Below, piece after piece: positions 46,845 through 57,838 of a DNA stretch of 64,000 bases. Origin of the DNA: Ophioderma brevispina. Lineage: Eukaryota; Echinodermata; Ophiuroidea; Amphilepidida; Ophiodermatidae. The notes below the pieces were generated by a model, which was not told where the DNA came from, did not search any database, and saw nothing but the letters and a program-made list of their open reading frames with translations. How positions within the stretch are numbered: the first letter of the stretch is position 1; every line of letters begins with the position of its first letter. The translations under genes were made by a program, and so were the position numbers. Location of the stretch: assembly GCA_023653785.1 (NCBI GenBank), contig JAMKCH010043914.1:62001-126000 (forward strand), written 5' to 3'.

Positions 46845-46988
46845 GTACTCGCGTGCAAGCCAAGTGTGAGTTTGGTATCTGTAGCCTAGACTTGAAAGGC
46901 CTGTATGCAGAAGACACTGGTACAATAACATGTAGGGTGATGAATGACAGTGGTACAGTGGAGACACATTGTAAACTGGTATGCACAG
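46845..46988 (+). CDS. Ig domain 10, second half, copy B (intact)
   Basis: The exon runs from cgtacgcag to tgc aca g/gtaagt, 144 bp, phase 1 to phase 1. It reads T-R-V-Q-A-K-C-E-F-G-I-C-S-L-D-L, A-E-D-T-G-T-I-T-C-R-V-M-N-D-S-G. It has no first-half or linker of its own between 43250 and here, so it must pair with the first half at 41741. Confidence 0.88.
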
Positions 46989-47467
46989 GTAAGTTAAGCC
47001 GGCAAGAAATAATTAAAAAACCATGTACTTTCAATCAGACCTTAGACTAAATTTGTTATTTACTCAGATCAGTTTCTCTCCATGTTCTAGAGATTGAAGC
47101 ATTTAAAGATTTCTTAAGTGTAGCAGGTCCAGTTTTGTCCACTCTGCAGCATAACCCAGAGCTGGACATAACCAGACATTTTTATTTGGGGGGGGAGATG
47201 GGGGGAAACAATATAACTTACGGGTATCGCACGACACATTCATTTTGCAAAGGAGAACATGGTATACTATCCATTTATAACTTTTCCTGATTGCATTTGG
47301 GGAGCAAAGGGGGGGGCAATGATTTTGAGAGCCCCCCCCCCCCACTGGTTACACTCTGTGCAAACGCAAACATTCCTTGAGCAAACTTGACAAAATTTTA
47401 CTTTTTTACTTCAATTTTTATTTCAATTTATTATTCAAATTACTCTTGAAATTGTCCACTTGTTTTA

Positions 47468-47768
47468 GTAAAAAATTATTAAAACCAAAGTTTAAATCTG
47501 GTTTTGTCCCCGCAATCGGGGAAGCCGGATTCACCTCACATTTACAGCAGTACTGCTGTGTGAGGATTTATTGGAGCAAAAGATAATTAACCGGATGCCC
47601 TTCCTGACGCCAATGTGCTGGATGGCCACTATTAGCTCTCCAGAGCCGATGCTCTTGTAGGTAGATTTTCTTTTTAGTTCTGCCAGGGTAACCAGCTACC
47701 CTCCTCATCGGACAGGTAGTACTGGTTACCAGGATACCAGTAGCTGGCCCTCAAAGAAAACCTGACCT
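47468..47768 (-). mobile_element. LINE 3' tail / SINE insertion present only in copy B
   Basis: The minus strand shows the 'ccagatttaaactttgg'-type tail of the LINE at 19200. It is followed on the + strand by 'accggatgcccttcctgacg'. Copy A has the uninterrupted sequence at about 43915-43925 ('cttgtttgcatgtcat'). Confidence 0.6.
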
Positions 47769-49059
47769 GATGCATGTCATTGTGAAAGTTGGTGTGAATC
47801 ATGCAATTTACGGAGCAGATTTTAGATGCTTAGTTCTGCATTTTCAGAGACACTTCAGCGTGTTCTGCCCCATGTTTTAGTATAGTAGGCTTCACTTAGG
47901 AATCTCCATAGTTTGTAAATTATTTCTTCATTCCTGATTAACTCAAAATTGTAAAATATCTAATGTTACTCTAAAGTTACTTATCAGTTGACCAAATGGA
48001 TCTATTTCAACATGTTCTTTTAAATTATAATGATTCACAGGCAAAAAGGTTGGAAGGTGTAAGTTATGTGTGATCAAATCCCCTCCCCTAAGTTGCTGTG
48101 TAAACAGACCATTTCATGTAGGTCCTTGGAAGACTTCACCTAACTCTTTCTGAGGAGTTGTGTATTTCAAATGTAGTTGCCCAAATGGGCAGTTCCATTT
48201 AACATTCATACTCCCCTATAGAAAATTTAACAACCAAACTGGTGTGTATTTCTAGTGCAGTTACCTAATGAGCTATTCCATTTGATATCAATACTCCCTC
48301 TGTGGAAGACCTAACATAAATCTTCCACAGAAGTGGTGTAGATTATCCCAAATCATTTTGTTAATGAAAAATCTTTATTTAGATTTGGTAAAAAAAATAT
48401 AGCTAAAAAGGGACTTTAATTAGCTGGTGATAACACAGTGAGAATTAACTAGTGGATGGTGTAGAATTTTCACATCATTTTAGAAGGGATTTATTTGCAG
48501 AGAGAGGTTTTACAGACAGTAACTTGATATGCTGTGAATTCTTGAAGTTGATTTTTAGAAAAATATTTAGCAGTCTATTACTTTAGGTATGTCCTTCTGT
48601 GTTAAACAATACAAATAACAAGAGCAGAAATGTGTCTTAATCAGATATGGGTGATTGTGGTGTAGAAAAAATATGAAAATTGAAGTTAAAGACAGTTACA
48701 CTTCGTAGTTTTCTACCAACTTATATTTTCCAGTATTCTGCAGTGTAGGTTTAAAATGTCTCTCAAAGGTTTGCCACTTATCTAGGTGTGTTTTATTCTG
48801 CCGTAATTTTTTTGGTTGGGTTCATTAATGTTTAGTAATATTTGGATATACTTGCTGTGTTCACAGGTGCAAAAAATACTTGTATTTTAATCAATATCTG
48901 CCAAATTATTTTCACAGTTCATAAACCACCAATTAGTGATATAAGTAAGTTATGACTCAAGGCTGCTGTGGGTGATTCTATGTTGTTTGTTAGTCCAGAC
49001 ATAATGTGTCATTGGGCTATTCCTTTGAATTCTGCACTTTTGTGGAAGATTTACATTAA

Positions 49060-49393
49060 AGGTGCAACGAGAGATTTCACATATCTGGTGTCCCTAAAAA
49101 AATTGAAAGTACCGATTGTTGCCCTGATGTGAAACTTTCCATCAAAAATATCCCCATCTGAAAGGTTTAAGCTGAGAAATGTTTCTTTGGAGCAAATACT
49201 TCGTATAGGAGCAAATACGAAATTCAGCCTATGTTTTATATTGAAATATAAGCAAATCAAAATCACCTTGTTTCTCTGTTTTAAGACATTTCTGTAGCAA
49301 AATACATGGTAAAAAATCTATTCAGTGTCTGATCTATATGAAATGACTATTATAACACAATATTTAGGTGCATCAAAATCTCTCGTTGCACCT
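49060..49393. mobile_element. TTAA-flanked MITE, family V, with empty site in copy A
   Basis: TTAA at 49056-49059 and 49394-49397. The ends aggtgcaacgagagattt and its complement are perfect inverted repeats, and the body is 334 bp. Copy A at 45199-45213 reads 'ttacattaagtcttcc' with a single TTAA, the pre-insertion state. Confidence 0.85.
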
Positions 49394-50502
49394 TTAAGTC
49401 TTCTACAATGGAGTATGCATTTCAAATGGAATAGACCATTGGAATATTCCATTTGTTGTAATAGATTTAACACATATGACATCAGTCAAGATTTAATGTT
49501 ATACTGACTCACTCTTTGTTGTGTCAAAAAATCTAAGAAAATAATGTCTCGGTTGTCTCTGTAGATCTATATTTTGGATGGGAAACGGGTAGTAACTGTC
49601 GGCCATTTTAGGGCATATTCATTCTCAACATGTCGCCCCCAAATTTAGGTTGTGCTGTATGTGTCTATCAAACTGATGTGTAATAAACCTCTCTCTTTGT
49701 AACTCTCATTATATTGTGGAATTTCATTTTCTAAAATATGGCTTATTGTTGTTTGGAGTGTCCTAAGATGATATTACACTGCAGGCCTTGTGCTTAAAAT
49801 TTTCAGCAACTAGCCTGCAAGGCTAGCTTGGGCTAGTCCCTGTGTTTTGTCTTTGACTTACAACCTATAAAGTGACGATAGATTAAAATTACTCTAATTT
49901 TTAGTCAATGTGCTTTCAGTCTGTCATTATTGAGTCGTGTGATCTTACCTTAACACAGCAATAGTTAACAAGTTGTATTGTTTTTTGTAAATAAGATTTT
50001 GAGTTTTTACAATGTGTGACATGCAGAGTTAATTAGGTATCCAGCATATCAAGATAAAATAATTGCAGAACACATTTGTTTTTGGAATAGGTCCAATTTT
50101 TTATGCAGGTGTATGTGAAGGGTAGAGAGCCAAAACCTCTAACAATTTTGTGAATTCAGCAAAAGAAAGGATGTGATTGCATCACCTTTAAATACTTTAA
50201 GCTTGGTTGAACGGAGCAAAAATGCCTACGGCCTTTCAAGGAATCCCGCTTGTATACATTGTCACTGTGCCATGCAGGGGACAAGTTTAACAACCAGTAC
50301 CTTTATTTGGTTTGGTATCACACACAGTGATCTTGAGGGAGCTATTTGAAGAAATACATGGTGGGTGGAATAGAGATCCCAGCTGAACAAGATCATCAGG
50401 ATTGCAATAGCAAGAGTTTCATGTAATAGACTTTCCCCATTTTTGTATTAGAGAATTTTAACAAGTTTTGTGAAACTAATCAAACAATTGTTGTTAATGC
50501 AG

Positions 50503-50596
50503 GCCGAGGTACCACCATTACCGAGAGTCAACTGCCAAGAGAGATGCTGGCTGGTCTCCAAAGCACACTAGATTATGATGAAGCCATGAGAAGCGA
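50503..50596 (+). CDS. Kettin-type linker exon d
   Basis: The exon runs from ttaatgcag to agc ga/gtatgt, 94 bp, phase 1 to phase 2. It reads G-T-T-I-T-E-S-Q-L-P-R-E-M-L-A-G-L-Q-S-T, then L-D-Y-D-E-A-M-R. It keeps S-Q-L-P but is otherwise diverged from linkers a-c. Confidence 0.88.
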
Positions 50597-50707
50597 GTAT
50601 GTATAAATCAGATATGTAATGTACACCTAAGGCATCCATTGTACAATATACCAGTCTGTGTGACATGTCTCTTGTCTACAAAAGAGGTGTGTGGGGGGAA
50701 AGAAGTA

Positions 50708-51120
50708 GGTACACTATAGTTGGGGACAGGTACACTATAGTTGGGAACAGGTACACTATAGTTGGGAACAGGTACACTATAGTTGGGAACAGGTACACTA
50801 TAGTTGGGAACAGGTACACTATAGTTGGTAACAGGTACACTATAGTTGGGAACAGGTACACTATAGTTGGGAACAGGTACACTATAGTTGGGAACAGATA
50901 CACTATAGTTGGGAACAGGTACACTATAGTTGGGAACAGGTACACTATAGTTGGCAACAGATACACTATAGTTGGGGACAGGTACACTATAGTTGGGGAC
51001 AGGTACACTATAGTTGGGGACAGGTACACTATAGTTGGGAACAGGTATACTATAGTTGGGAACAGGTACACTATAGTTGGGAACAGGTACACTATAGTTG
51101 GGGACAGGTACACTATAGTC
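50708..51120. repeat. 21-bp minisatellite, about 20 units (copy 1)
   Basis: Unit ggtacactatagttgggaac plus one base. Variants ggggac, ggtaac, ggcaac and gatacac occur. Each unit has the palindrome ACTATAGT. Because 21 is a multiple of three, both strands are open, which makes meaningless repetitive ORFs. Confidence 0.92.
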
Positions 51121-51142
51121 AGCATGGGGGCACGCACATGTG

Positions 51143-51443
51143 AAATGGATATGGGTGTAAGTCTAGTGCTTTTAACCATGAGACATTCGGTGACAGAGAA
51201 TGTGCAAAAAAGTAAAGGTCTTAGGATGAAAGAAAGCCAAATTGCCCATAAATAGGGGTTTGGTTATTTGGATGAAAATATTGCTAAATTTTCTAAAAAA
51301 TAGAGATATTTGGGTGATTTTTTCCCAAAAATAGGGGTCTTTGGATGACAGTGGTAACATTTTAAAAAGTATGGGGTCTTTGGATGACAATAGTACTGAA
51401 AATGAGGTCTTAACAGCTTCATATACACATCAACTCACAAAAT
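51143..51443. repeat. Dispersed repeat family R, copy 2
   Basis: Follows the minisatellite. Shares 'gatatgggtgtaag', 'cattcggtgacagag', 'aaataggggtcttt' and 'gtcttaacag' with 25893-26268. Confidence 0.6.
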
Positions 51444-51575
51444 GCACTGCATATGACAACTACACATTGATCATACCTTGATTCCTTTTTTGCCTTCCAT
51501 ATGAGATTTTTGGATTTAATCTGGAATAGCCTGTTACATGACTCTTAACCAATTTTTTTCTATTTCCCTTCATAG

Positions 51576-51766
51576 CACCCTTCCAATCACCCATCTTGGT
51601 GAGCGAGAAGAAGCCGATACCTACCCACCTCCCAAATTCATAATCGGTCTCAACGCTGTTCAGATTAGCGAGGGACAGGATGCTCACTTTGCGTGCAAAG
51701 TAGAACCGGCCAGTGACTCAAATCTTGAGGTAGAATGGCTGAGGAATGGAAAGCCTATATCTGCTG
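51576..51766 (+). CDS. Ig domain 11, first half, duplicate 1
   Basis: The exon runs from cccttcatag to tct gct g/gtgagt, 191 bp, phase 2 to phase 1, open. It reads P-P-K-F-I-I-G-L-N-A-V-Q-I-S-E-G-Q-D-A-H, F-A-C-K-V-E-P-A-S-D-S, W-L-R-N-G-K-P-I-S-A. It is identical to 53174-53364. The phases 2>1 mean both copies cannot be spliced in succession without loss of frame. Confidence 0.88.
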
Positions 51767-52211
51767 GTGAGTAACAAAGGCGGGAAAATCCATCTTTAGA
51801 ACACATGTATGCTATACAGAAAAAGGGAATGTGTGTAATAATTGACTGTAATTTTTTATTTTCATGATGGTTTTATTTTCACGAATTTTGCACAACCCAC
51901 ACAAATTTTAAAAATTGCAAAAATTCTGTGTGCGAAAGTAATATGAATTTCCATCCCATTGCTTAAATGCAGTCGGAATCATGTCTGGTGACTTCTATGG
52001 GACACCTTTGATAAGACTCTCACTTATTAATGTAGATGTTTGATATTTAATTGTGTAGTAGAACTTCAAAGGCTGAATTCTAATGATTAATTTTCCTTCT
52101 GTGATCACAAGATATCACATCATAATAATAATAATAAATAGTTCTTTTAAGGCGCAAAATCTTCAAGAGAACTCTGAGAGCGCCATAACAGTCAACACAT
52201 AAAAATCAAAC

Positions 52212-53809
52212 ATGTAATGTACACCTAAGGCATCCATTGTACAATATACCAGTCTGTGTGACATGTCTCTTGTCTACAAAAGAGGTGTGTGGGGGGAAAG
52301 AAGTAGGTACACTATAGTTGGGGACAGGTACACTATAGTTGGGAACAGGTACACTATAGTTGGGAACAGGTACACTATAGTTGGGAACAGGTACACTATA
52401 GTTGGGAACAGGTACACTATAGTTGGTAACAGGTACACTATAGTTGGGAACAGGTACACTATAGTTGGGAACAGGTACACTATAGTTGGGAACAGATACA
52501 CTATAGTTGGGAACAGGTACACTATAGTTGGGAACAGGTACACTATAGTTGGCAACAGATACACTATAGTTGGGGACAGGTACACTATAGTTGGGGACAG
52601 GTACACTATAGTTGGGGACAGGTACACTATAGTTGGGAACAGGTATACTATAGTTGGGAACAGGTACACTATAGTTGGGAACAGGTACACTATAGTTGGG
52701 GACAGGTACACTATAGTCAGCATGGGGGCACGCACATGTGAAATGGATATGGGTGTAAGTCTAGTGCTTTTAACCATGAGACATTCGGTGACAGAGAATG
52801 TGCAAAAAAGTAAAGGTCTTAGGATGAAAGAAAGCCAAATTGCCCATAAATAGGGGTTTGGTTATTTGGATGAAAATATTGCTAAATTTTCTAAAAAATA
52901 GAGATATTTGGGTGATTTTTTCCCAAAAATAGGGGTCTTTGGATGACAGTGGTAACATTTTAAAAAGTATGGGGTCTTTGGATGACAATAGTACTGAAAA
53001 TGAGGTCTTAACAGCTTCATATACACATCAACTCACAAAATGCACTGCATATGACAACTACACATTGATCATACCTTGATTCCTTTTTTGCCTTCCATAT
53101 GAGATTTTTGGATTTAATCTGGAATAGCCTGTTACATGACTCTTAACCAATTTTTTTCTATTTCCCTTCATAGCACCCTTCCAATCACCCATCTTGGTGA
53201 GCGAGAAGAAGCCGATACCTACCCACCTCCCAAATTCATAATCGGTCTCAACGCTGTTCAGATTAGCGAGGGACAGGATGCTCACTTTGCGTGCAAAGTA
53301 GAACCGGCCAGTGACTCAAATCTTGAGGTAGAATGGCTGAGGAATGGAAAGCCTATATCTGCTGGTGAGTAACAAAGGCGGGAAAATCCATCTTTAGAAC
53401 ACATGTATGCTATACAGAAAAAGGGAATGTGTGTAATAATTGACTGTAATTTTTTATTTTCATGATGGTTTTATTTTCACGAATTTTGCACAACCCACAC
53501 AAATTTTAAAAATTGCAAAAATTCTGTGTGCGAAAGTAATATGAATTTCCATCCCATTGCTTAAATGCAGTCGGAATCATGTCTGGTGACTTCTATGGGA
53601 CACCTTTGATAAGACTCTCACTTATTAATGTAGATGTTTGATATTTAATTGTGTAGTAGAACTTCAAAGGCTGAATTCTAATGATTAATTTTCCTTCTGT
53701 GATCACAAGATATCACATCATAATAATAATAATAAATAGTTCTTTTAAGGCGCAAAATCTTCAAGAGAACTCTGAGAGCGCCATAACAGTCAACACATAA
53801 AAATCAAAC
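52212..53809. repeat. Perfect 1598-bp tandem duplication, copy 2
   Basis: Contains a second minisatellite (52306-52718), R repeat (52741-53041) and Ig first-half exon (53174-53364), each exactly 1598 bp downstream of copy 1. Confidence 0.9.
53174..53364 (+). CDS. Ig domain 11, first half, duplicate 2
   Basis: Same sequence and splice sites as 51576-51766. It is the copy adjacent to the second-half exon at 54387. Only one of the two can be used in a given transcript if frame is to be kept. Confidence 0.85.
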
Positions 53810-54350
53810 AAAACAGCTATGAGCCATGAAAAGCTTGATGAAAAAGGTGAGTTTAAGCTGACGTTGTAAGTCTTGGAACTTGGGGATACTACGAATGATG
53901 TTTGGAAGTGAATTCCAAACAGCTGAAGCAGCAAAATGAAATGAGCGTTCACCAGCTGATTTAAGGTTGACCTGTGGAAGTTTCAATAACTTTTCCAATG
54001 ATGAACAGAGTGAACGTGATGGTTGGTAAGTGGAAAGCACAGATGACAAATATAAGGGCAAGGTACCTTCGAAATGCTTGAAGGCAAAAATGGCCAATTT
54101 GAATTTTATGCGAAACTCCATGGGTAGCCAGTGAAGCTCAATAAACAAAGGTGTAATATGGTCATGTTTTCATTTCGTGAGAATTAGGCGAGCAGCACAA
54201 TTCCGGATGCATTGTAAATGTTGTAGTTGATTAGAGTTGATACCTGATAAAATGGAATTACAAAAATCAAGACGTGAGATGATGATCGAATTAACCAGAA
54301 TCGAGGTTGCTTTTTCAGATAGGTAAGGTCTAATACAGCCGATACATCTA
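53719..54350 (-). mobile_element. LINE (CR1/L2-like) reverse-transcriptase 3' fragment
   Basis: On the minus strand one frame reads C-I-R-P-Y-L-S-E-K-A-T-S, R-L-D-F-C-N-S-I-L-S-G-I, C-A-A-R-L-I-L-T-K, a stop near 54170, then L-H-W-L-P-M-E-F-R-I-K-F-K, T-R-S... -type residues, W-N-S-L-P-N-I-I-R-S, and the ORF end at 53804. A 3' tail of ATT repeats lies at 53719-53737. The frame is continuous but for one stop, so it is a fairly young 5'-truncated copy. It fills most of the intron inside Ig11. Confidence 0.85.
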
Positions 54351-54386
54351 GTAAACATGTCCACTATATTTCTTATTGTCACACAG

Positions 54387-54535
54387 GTTCCAAATATGTC
54401 GGAAAATTTGAGTTTTGTTACGCCTATTGAGCATGCACACAACAGGTCCATATGCCGAGGAATCGGGCCTCATTTCCTGTAGAGCCAAGAACCGTTCTGG
54501 AGCACTGAGACACAAGCAAAATTCCATATGCAAAG
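54387..54535 (+). CDS. Ig domain 11, second half (frameshifted)
   Basis: Acceptor tgtcacacag, donor tgc aaa g/gtactt, 149 bp. It reads S-K-Y-V-G-K-F-E-F and then, in another frame, T-G-P-Y-A-E-E-S-G-L-I-S-C-R-A-K-N-R-S-G. The length is not a multiple of three as phase 1 to phase 1 requires, so there is an indel near 54410-54430. Confidence 0.7.
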
Positions 54536-56750
54536 GTACTTCTACTGTAGGATTTTAAAGCAACAATCAGTCATTTTTTTTCAAATTAAAAAGACCATTT
54601 TGTCTCTAAATTGCGAGTGTTAGGTCATAGCACCACCCTATATTTTTTTTTAAAACAAGTTTTTTTGAAAAACAGACACTTAAAGCATTTTAAAACGGGC
54701 CTGAAGATGCAATTTACGACTGTTTAGACGAAAAAAAAGTCGGATCACGACTTGGATTAGTAAACAAAGCATCAAAATTATAATTAGTTGACAAATACGG
54801 GCGTTTTACGCTTAGTCACTTACAGGGGTCTTACTACACCAATTTCCAATACAGCAGTGCAAAAAAGGGACTTTCATGACAAATAGGGGGTGCGATTTAT
54901 TTACATTTGAAGTAATACTGCATAGTGGCTTTAGGCATGATAGTGATTTCCGTATAACTACTTTTTCGGAGGACCAGATGGTCAACTTTAGATATCTGAA
55001 TAAAATGCAGACATGTAATTAGTTGTATTATGTGTCTAGAGTTGCTAGTAATTTGTTTGGTTTTTCCTTTAGGTAAGTAAATACCCCCCAAAATTGTGTC
55101 TCAAGTCATTACCTCAAGACCATGCAAAGCTGGGATCCAGAGAACCCTGGACTGGATGATGGACTGTATGGGCTAAGTGTTAGTGTGGTTGTAACACTCT
55201 TATTTGGTAACATTCTTTCCATAATGGTAAGGGACTACAGCCAGGGGAATAACAAGCAGACCAATTAAGCATCTGACGTAATTCGACGGTGCAGAACCAA
55301 TTGGTCATTTAATTCTGTCCCGACTATAGCTCATCGTATTGTTATCCTTGAACCATGAAGAATTATGTGTTCAGAGATCAAATTTTAAAAAATTAATTTC
55401 CAAAAATTTAACGGTGCATTGTCGTGTCCAGCACTTTTGTTTTATTCTGGTTTCGCTATAATCCTTTGAGAAAAGAAAAGTTTATTCGCAAAATTTGAGT
55501 GATCCCGATCTTGCGGTTTTAGGTTATGAGAACAATGCTTGTTTCCACAGTGCAATAGGCCCAATGTGCTGTAATTTATGTCGTTTACGAGACAGAAAAT
55601 ACAAAATTGCGAATTTCTTACCAGATGCATGAACTGAATTTGCACGCTACGATTAGGTACCCACATGATTTACTAAGGCTACGGTTCAGATGATATAAAA
55701 ATCTAAACTTTTTTTAGAGGTTGGGGGTTTTTTTTTTGTTTTTGGGATCACAAAATGCCCTGCCCCTTTAAGAAAAGATGGCCAGTTCTATGACCCTATT
55801 TGAATCAGGGTGGAAAATGCATTCAAATAAGCATAGTCTTACATTTAGTGGGCTTTGAAATGGCTTCCAAAATGATCTGGCAGTCATGTTGGAATCGGCA
55901 TGAAAAACGCACTTAATGGTCAAACAAAGCAGAGTCTTCGGTGAAGCATTTGGAAGCCATCTCAAAAGCCACCCGGTACTCAACTCAACTAAAAAGTGGC
56001 AACCATCGAGAGTTCTTCAATTTTTTAAAACCCCCCCCCCCTTTGCAATGATTTTTCATTGATTTTATCCCCCTTTTTTGCAAAAAAATCGATGACAAAA
56101 ATTAGGGTTACAATACACCCTATTTCAAGGTTTCCAATGACAAGATTTTCGACCACCCCTTTCAATGACTCTTATTAATTTAACGAATATTAAGAACAAA
56201 AAACATACAAGTATCAACTGCGTTGTGTTCCTGACTCCCGGATGATCTGTGTTTAATTGGGATAATTACAATACTGTGTTACTGATTTTTTTTAAATGAA
56301 AATGCAACCAAGATAAAAGCATTCCCATGAAGCGTTATGTACACAAAAAAGATCGATCGACATGACCAATTCTGTGAAAAATACCCCTTTTAAATTTCGC
56401 GGAGACGGATGCTCAGAAATACCCCCTTTTTTCATGATTTCGCGGGTCCCAGATGACAAGCAAAAAAATATACCCCTTTTCGCGAAATTAGAACCTCTCT
56501 GGTTACCAACTTTTTATGTGAGTTGAGGGGACCGGGAAAAGCCACTGACTTGCACATTATAACCTATATAGGATCTACCTCAGTTTAATTGGTTAAATTA
56601 CTGCTTTTATTGTAGGAAGACAAAATCATAACTTTAACCCTCTAGCAGTTGCCCTCATCATAAGCCAAGTAGCTAGCGTTCAAATTATGCAAAATCTTGT
56701 TCAGCAAGAGCAATTGAAACACAAGTATATTATCTTATTTCTTTCTGCAG
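54536..56750. other. Intron region where a linker exon is expected but not seen
   Basis: By the 1>2, 2>1, 1>1 pattern a linker exon should lie here. I find no S-Q-L-P-type sequence between splice signals. It contains MITE family S (55412-55767) and a C run (56032-56041). Confidence 0.45.
55412..55767. mobile_element. TTAA-flanked MITE, family S, copy 2
   Basis: TTAA at 55408-55411 and 55768-55771. The body matches 34806-35137. Confidence 0.72.
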
Positions 56751-56936
56751 TGTGGACAACATCTCAGACCATAGTGAGCCATATGAAGGATTTCCATGAG
56801 CTCTATGTTTGTGATTGAGTGAACAATGTCAAGATCAACGAGGGTCATAACTCACACTGTGCTGGACAGCGTGGAGCCAGCGGGTTGATGGATCCATGAG
56901 GGGGAGTGGTTCAAGATGGCCGGACCAATTCTACTG
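56751..56936 (+). CDS. Ig domain 12, first half (indels)
   Basis: Acceptor tttctgcag, donor cta ctg/gtaagt. Begins V-D-N-I-S-D-H-S-E-P-Y-E-G-F-P in the expected phase 2. Later pieces M-F-V-I-E, N-N-V-K-I-N-E-G-H, V-E-P-A-G and E-W-F-K appear in shifting frames with stops. Confidence 0.6.
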
Positions 56937-56965
56937 GTAAGTTATGGCCAAGGAGACATCTATTG

Positions 56966-57272
56966 CTCAGAGATGTCCATTCCCAAGAAAAAATCCGGAT
57001 TTTTGGCCATAAATAAAAAAATTGTGGAGGAAAAGTAAATTTTTAATGTTTTGTTCCTATTCAAATTTTTAATGATAAAGGTTAAATTGCATCAAAAATC
57101 AAGTTTTAAGTACCAATTTATTTTAGGAATGGGGTCTTTTTGTAACCTCAAATTGCGTATATTGACAATGCGGTTCCCAGAATTCTACGGATGCTTCCCT
57201 AAAGTTTGGCCTTCCCAACAGTTCAAATTTTGGATTTAGAAATGGGACTACTCCTCGGTTATCTCTGATTGC
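56966..57272. repeat. Dispersed repeat family Z, copy 2
   Basis: Counterpart of 38092-38400, same orientation. Confidence 0.65.
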
Positions 57273-57838
57273 TATATGACTTTTGACCTTTCGAGTCAGT
57301 GACATTAAATATTATGCAGAGATGCAGCATATTAAATCACAGCGTTGATTCAAGGGCTGACATAACCACGCACGTGTATAAAGACGTGTGTTGTGAAAAA
57401 TGCACACACAAAAGTCCTAGTAATAAAACTTAGGCCTTTCACCAGCAATCTACCTCTTTTAATAAAGTGTTATTACATTGTGCCACCTTTTGGCAAGTTG
57501 GTAGCATCAATAGTTTTTTTTTTTGTATCACCTGAATGTGTTCATGAAGAGAGAATATAATTACTCTTGCTGTATGTAATAATAAGTGCAATTTGGTTAA
57601 GGAGTTGTTCTAAATTGTTTCTCATTGAAGATTGCAGTTTTATCACCATCAAAAAACATGATACAAGGAACTTGCTAACCAAGATAGTTTTACAAATGAG
57701 TGTAGGACTGACTGAAAACATATAATAAAGACGTGAATTTGTGATAATTTTTTTTTACAAATATGAGTCTAGCTATGACGTAACAATAATGAAAATGTTA
57801 TTTTTGTGATTTTTTGTTGATGTTACAGGTTCTCGTAT

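Larger units (their letters stand above)
45745..49935. repeat. Right copy (B) of the tandem duplication
   Basis: Directly abuts copy A. It carries the intact Ig second-half exon, plus a TTAA element (49060-49393) and a LINE-tail insertion (about 47468-47768) that are absent from copy A. Confidence 0.8.
50614..52211. repeat. Perfect 1598-bp tandem duplication, copy 1
   Basis: Every base I compared is the same as in 52212-53809, including all the variant units of the minisatellite. The left flank and the right end share 'aaatca'. The right breakpoint lies inside the 3' part of an antisense LINE. Confidence 0.9.

Noticed and set aside
50708..51120. CRISPR-like regular repeats
   Set aside because: Units are directly adjacent with no spacers and the DNA is animal nuclear. 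It is a minisatellite.
50665..51255. Repetitive ORF with R-Y-T-I-V-G-N units on + and its mirror on - (also at 52263-52853)
   Set aside because: It is the translation of a 21-bp minisatellite in an intron. The open frames result from unit length being a multiple of three.
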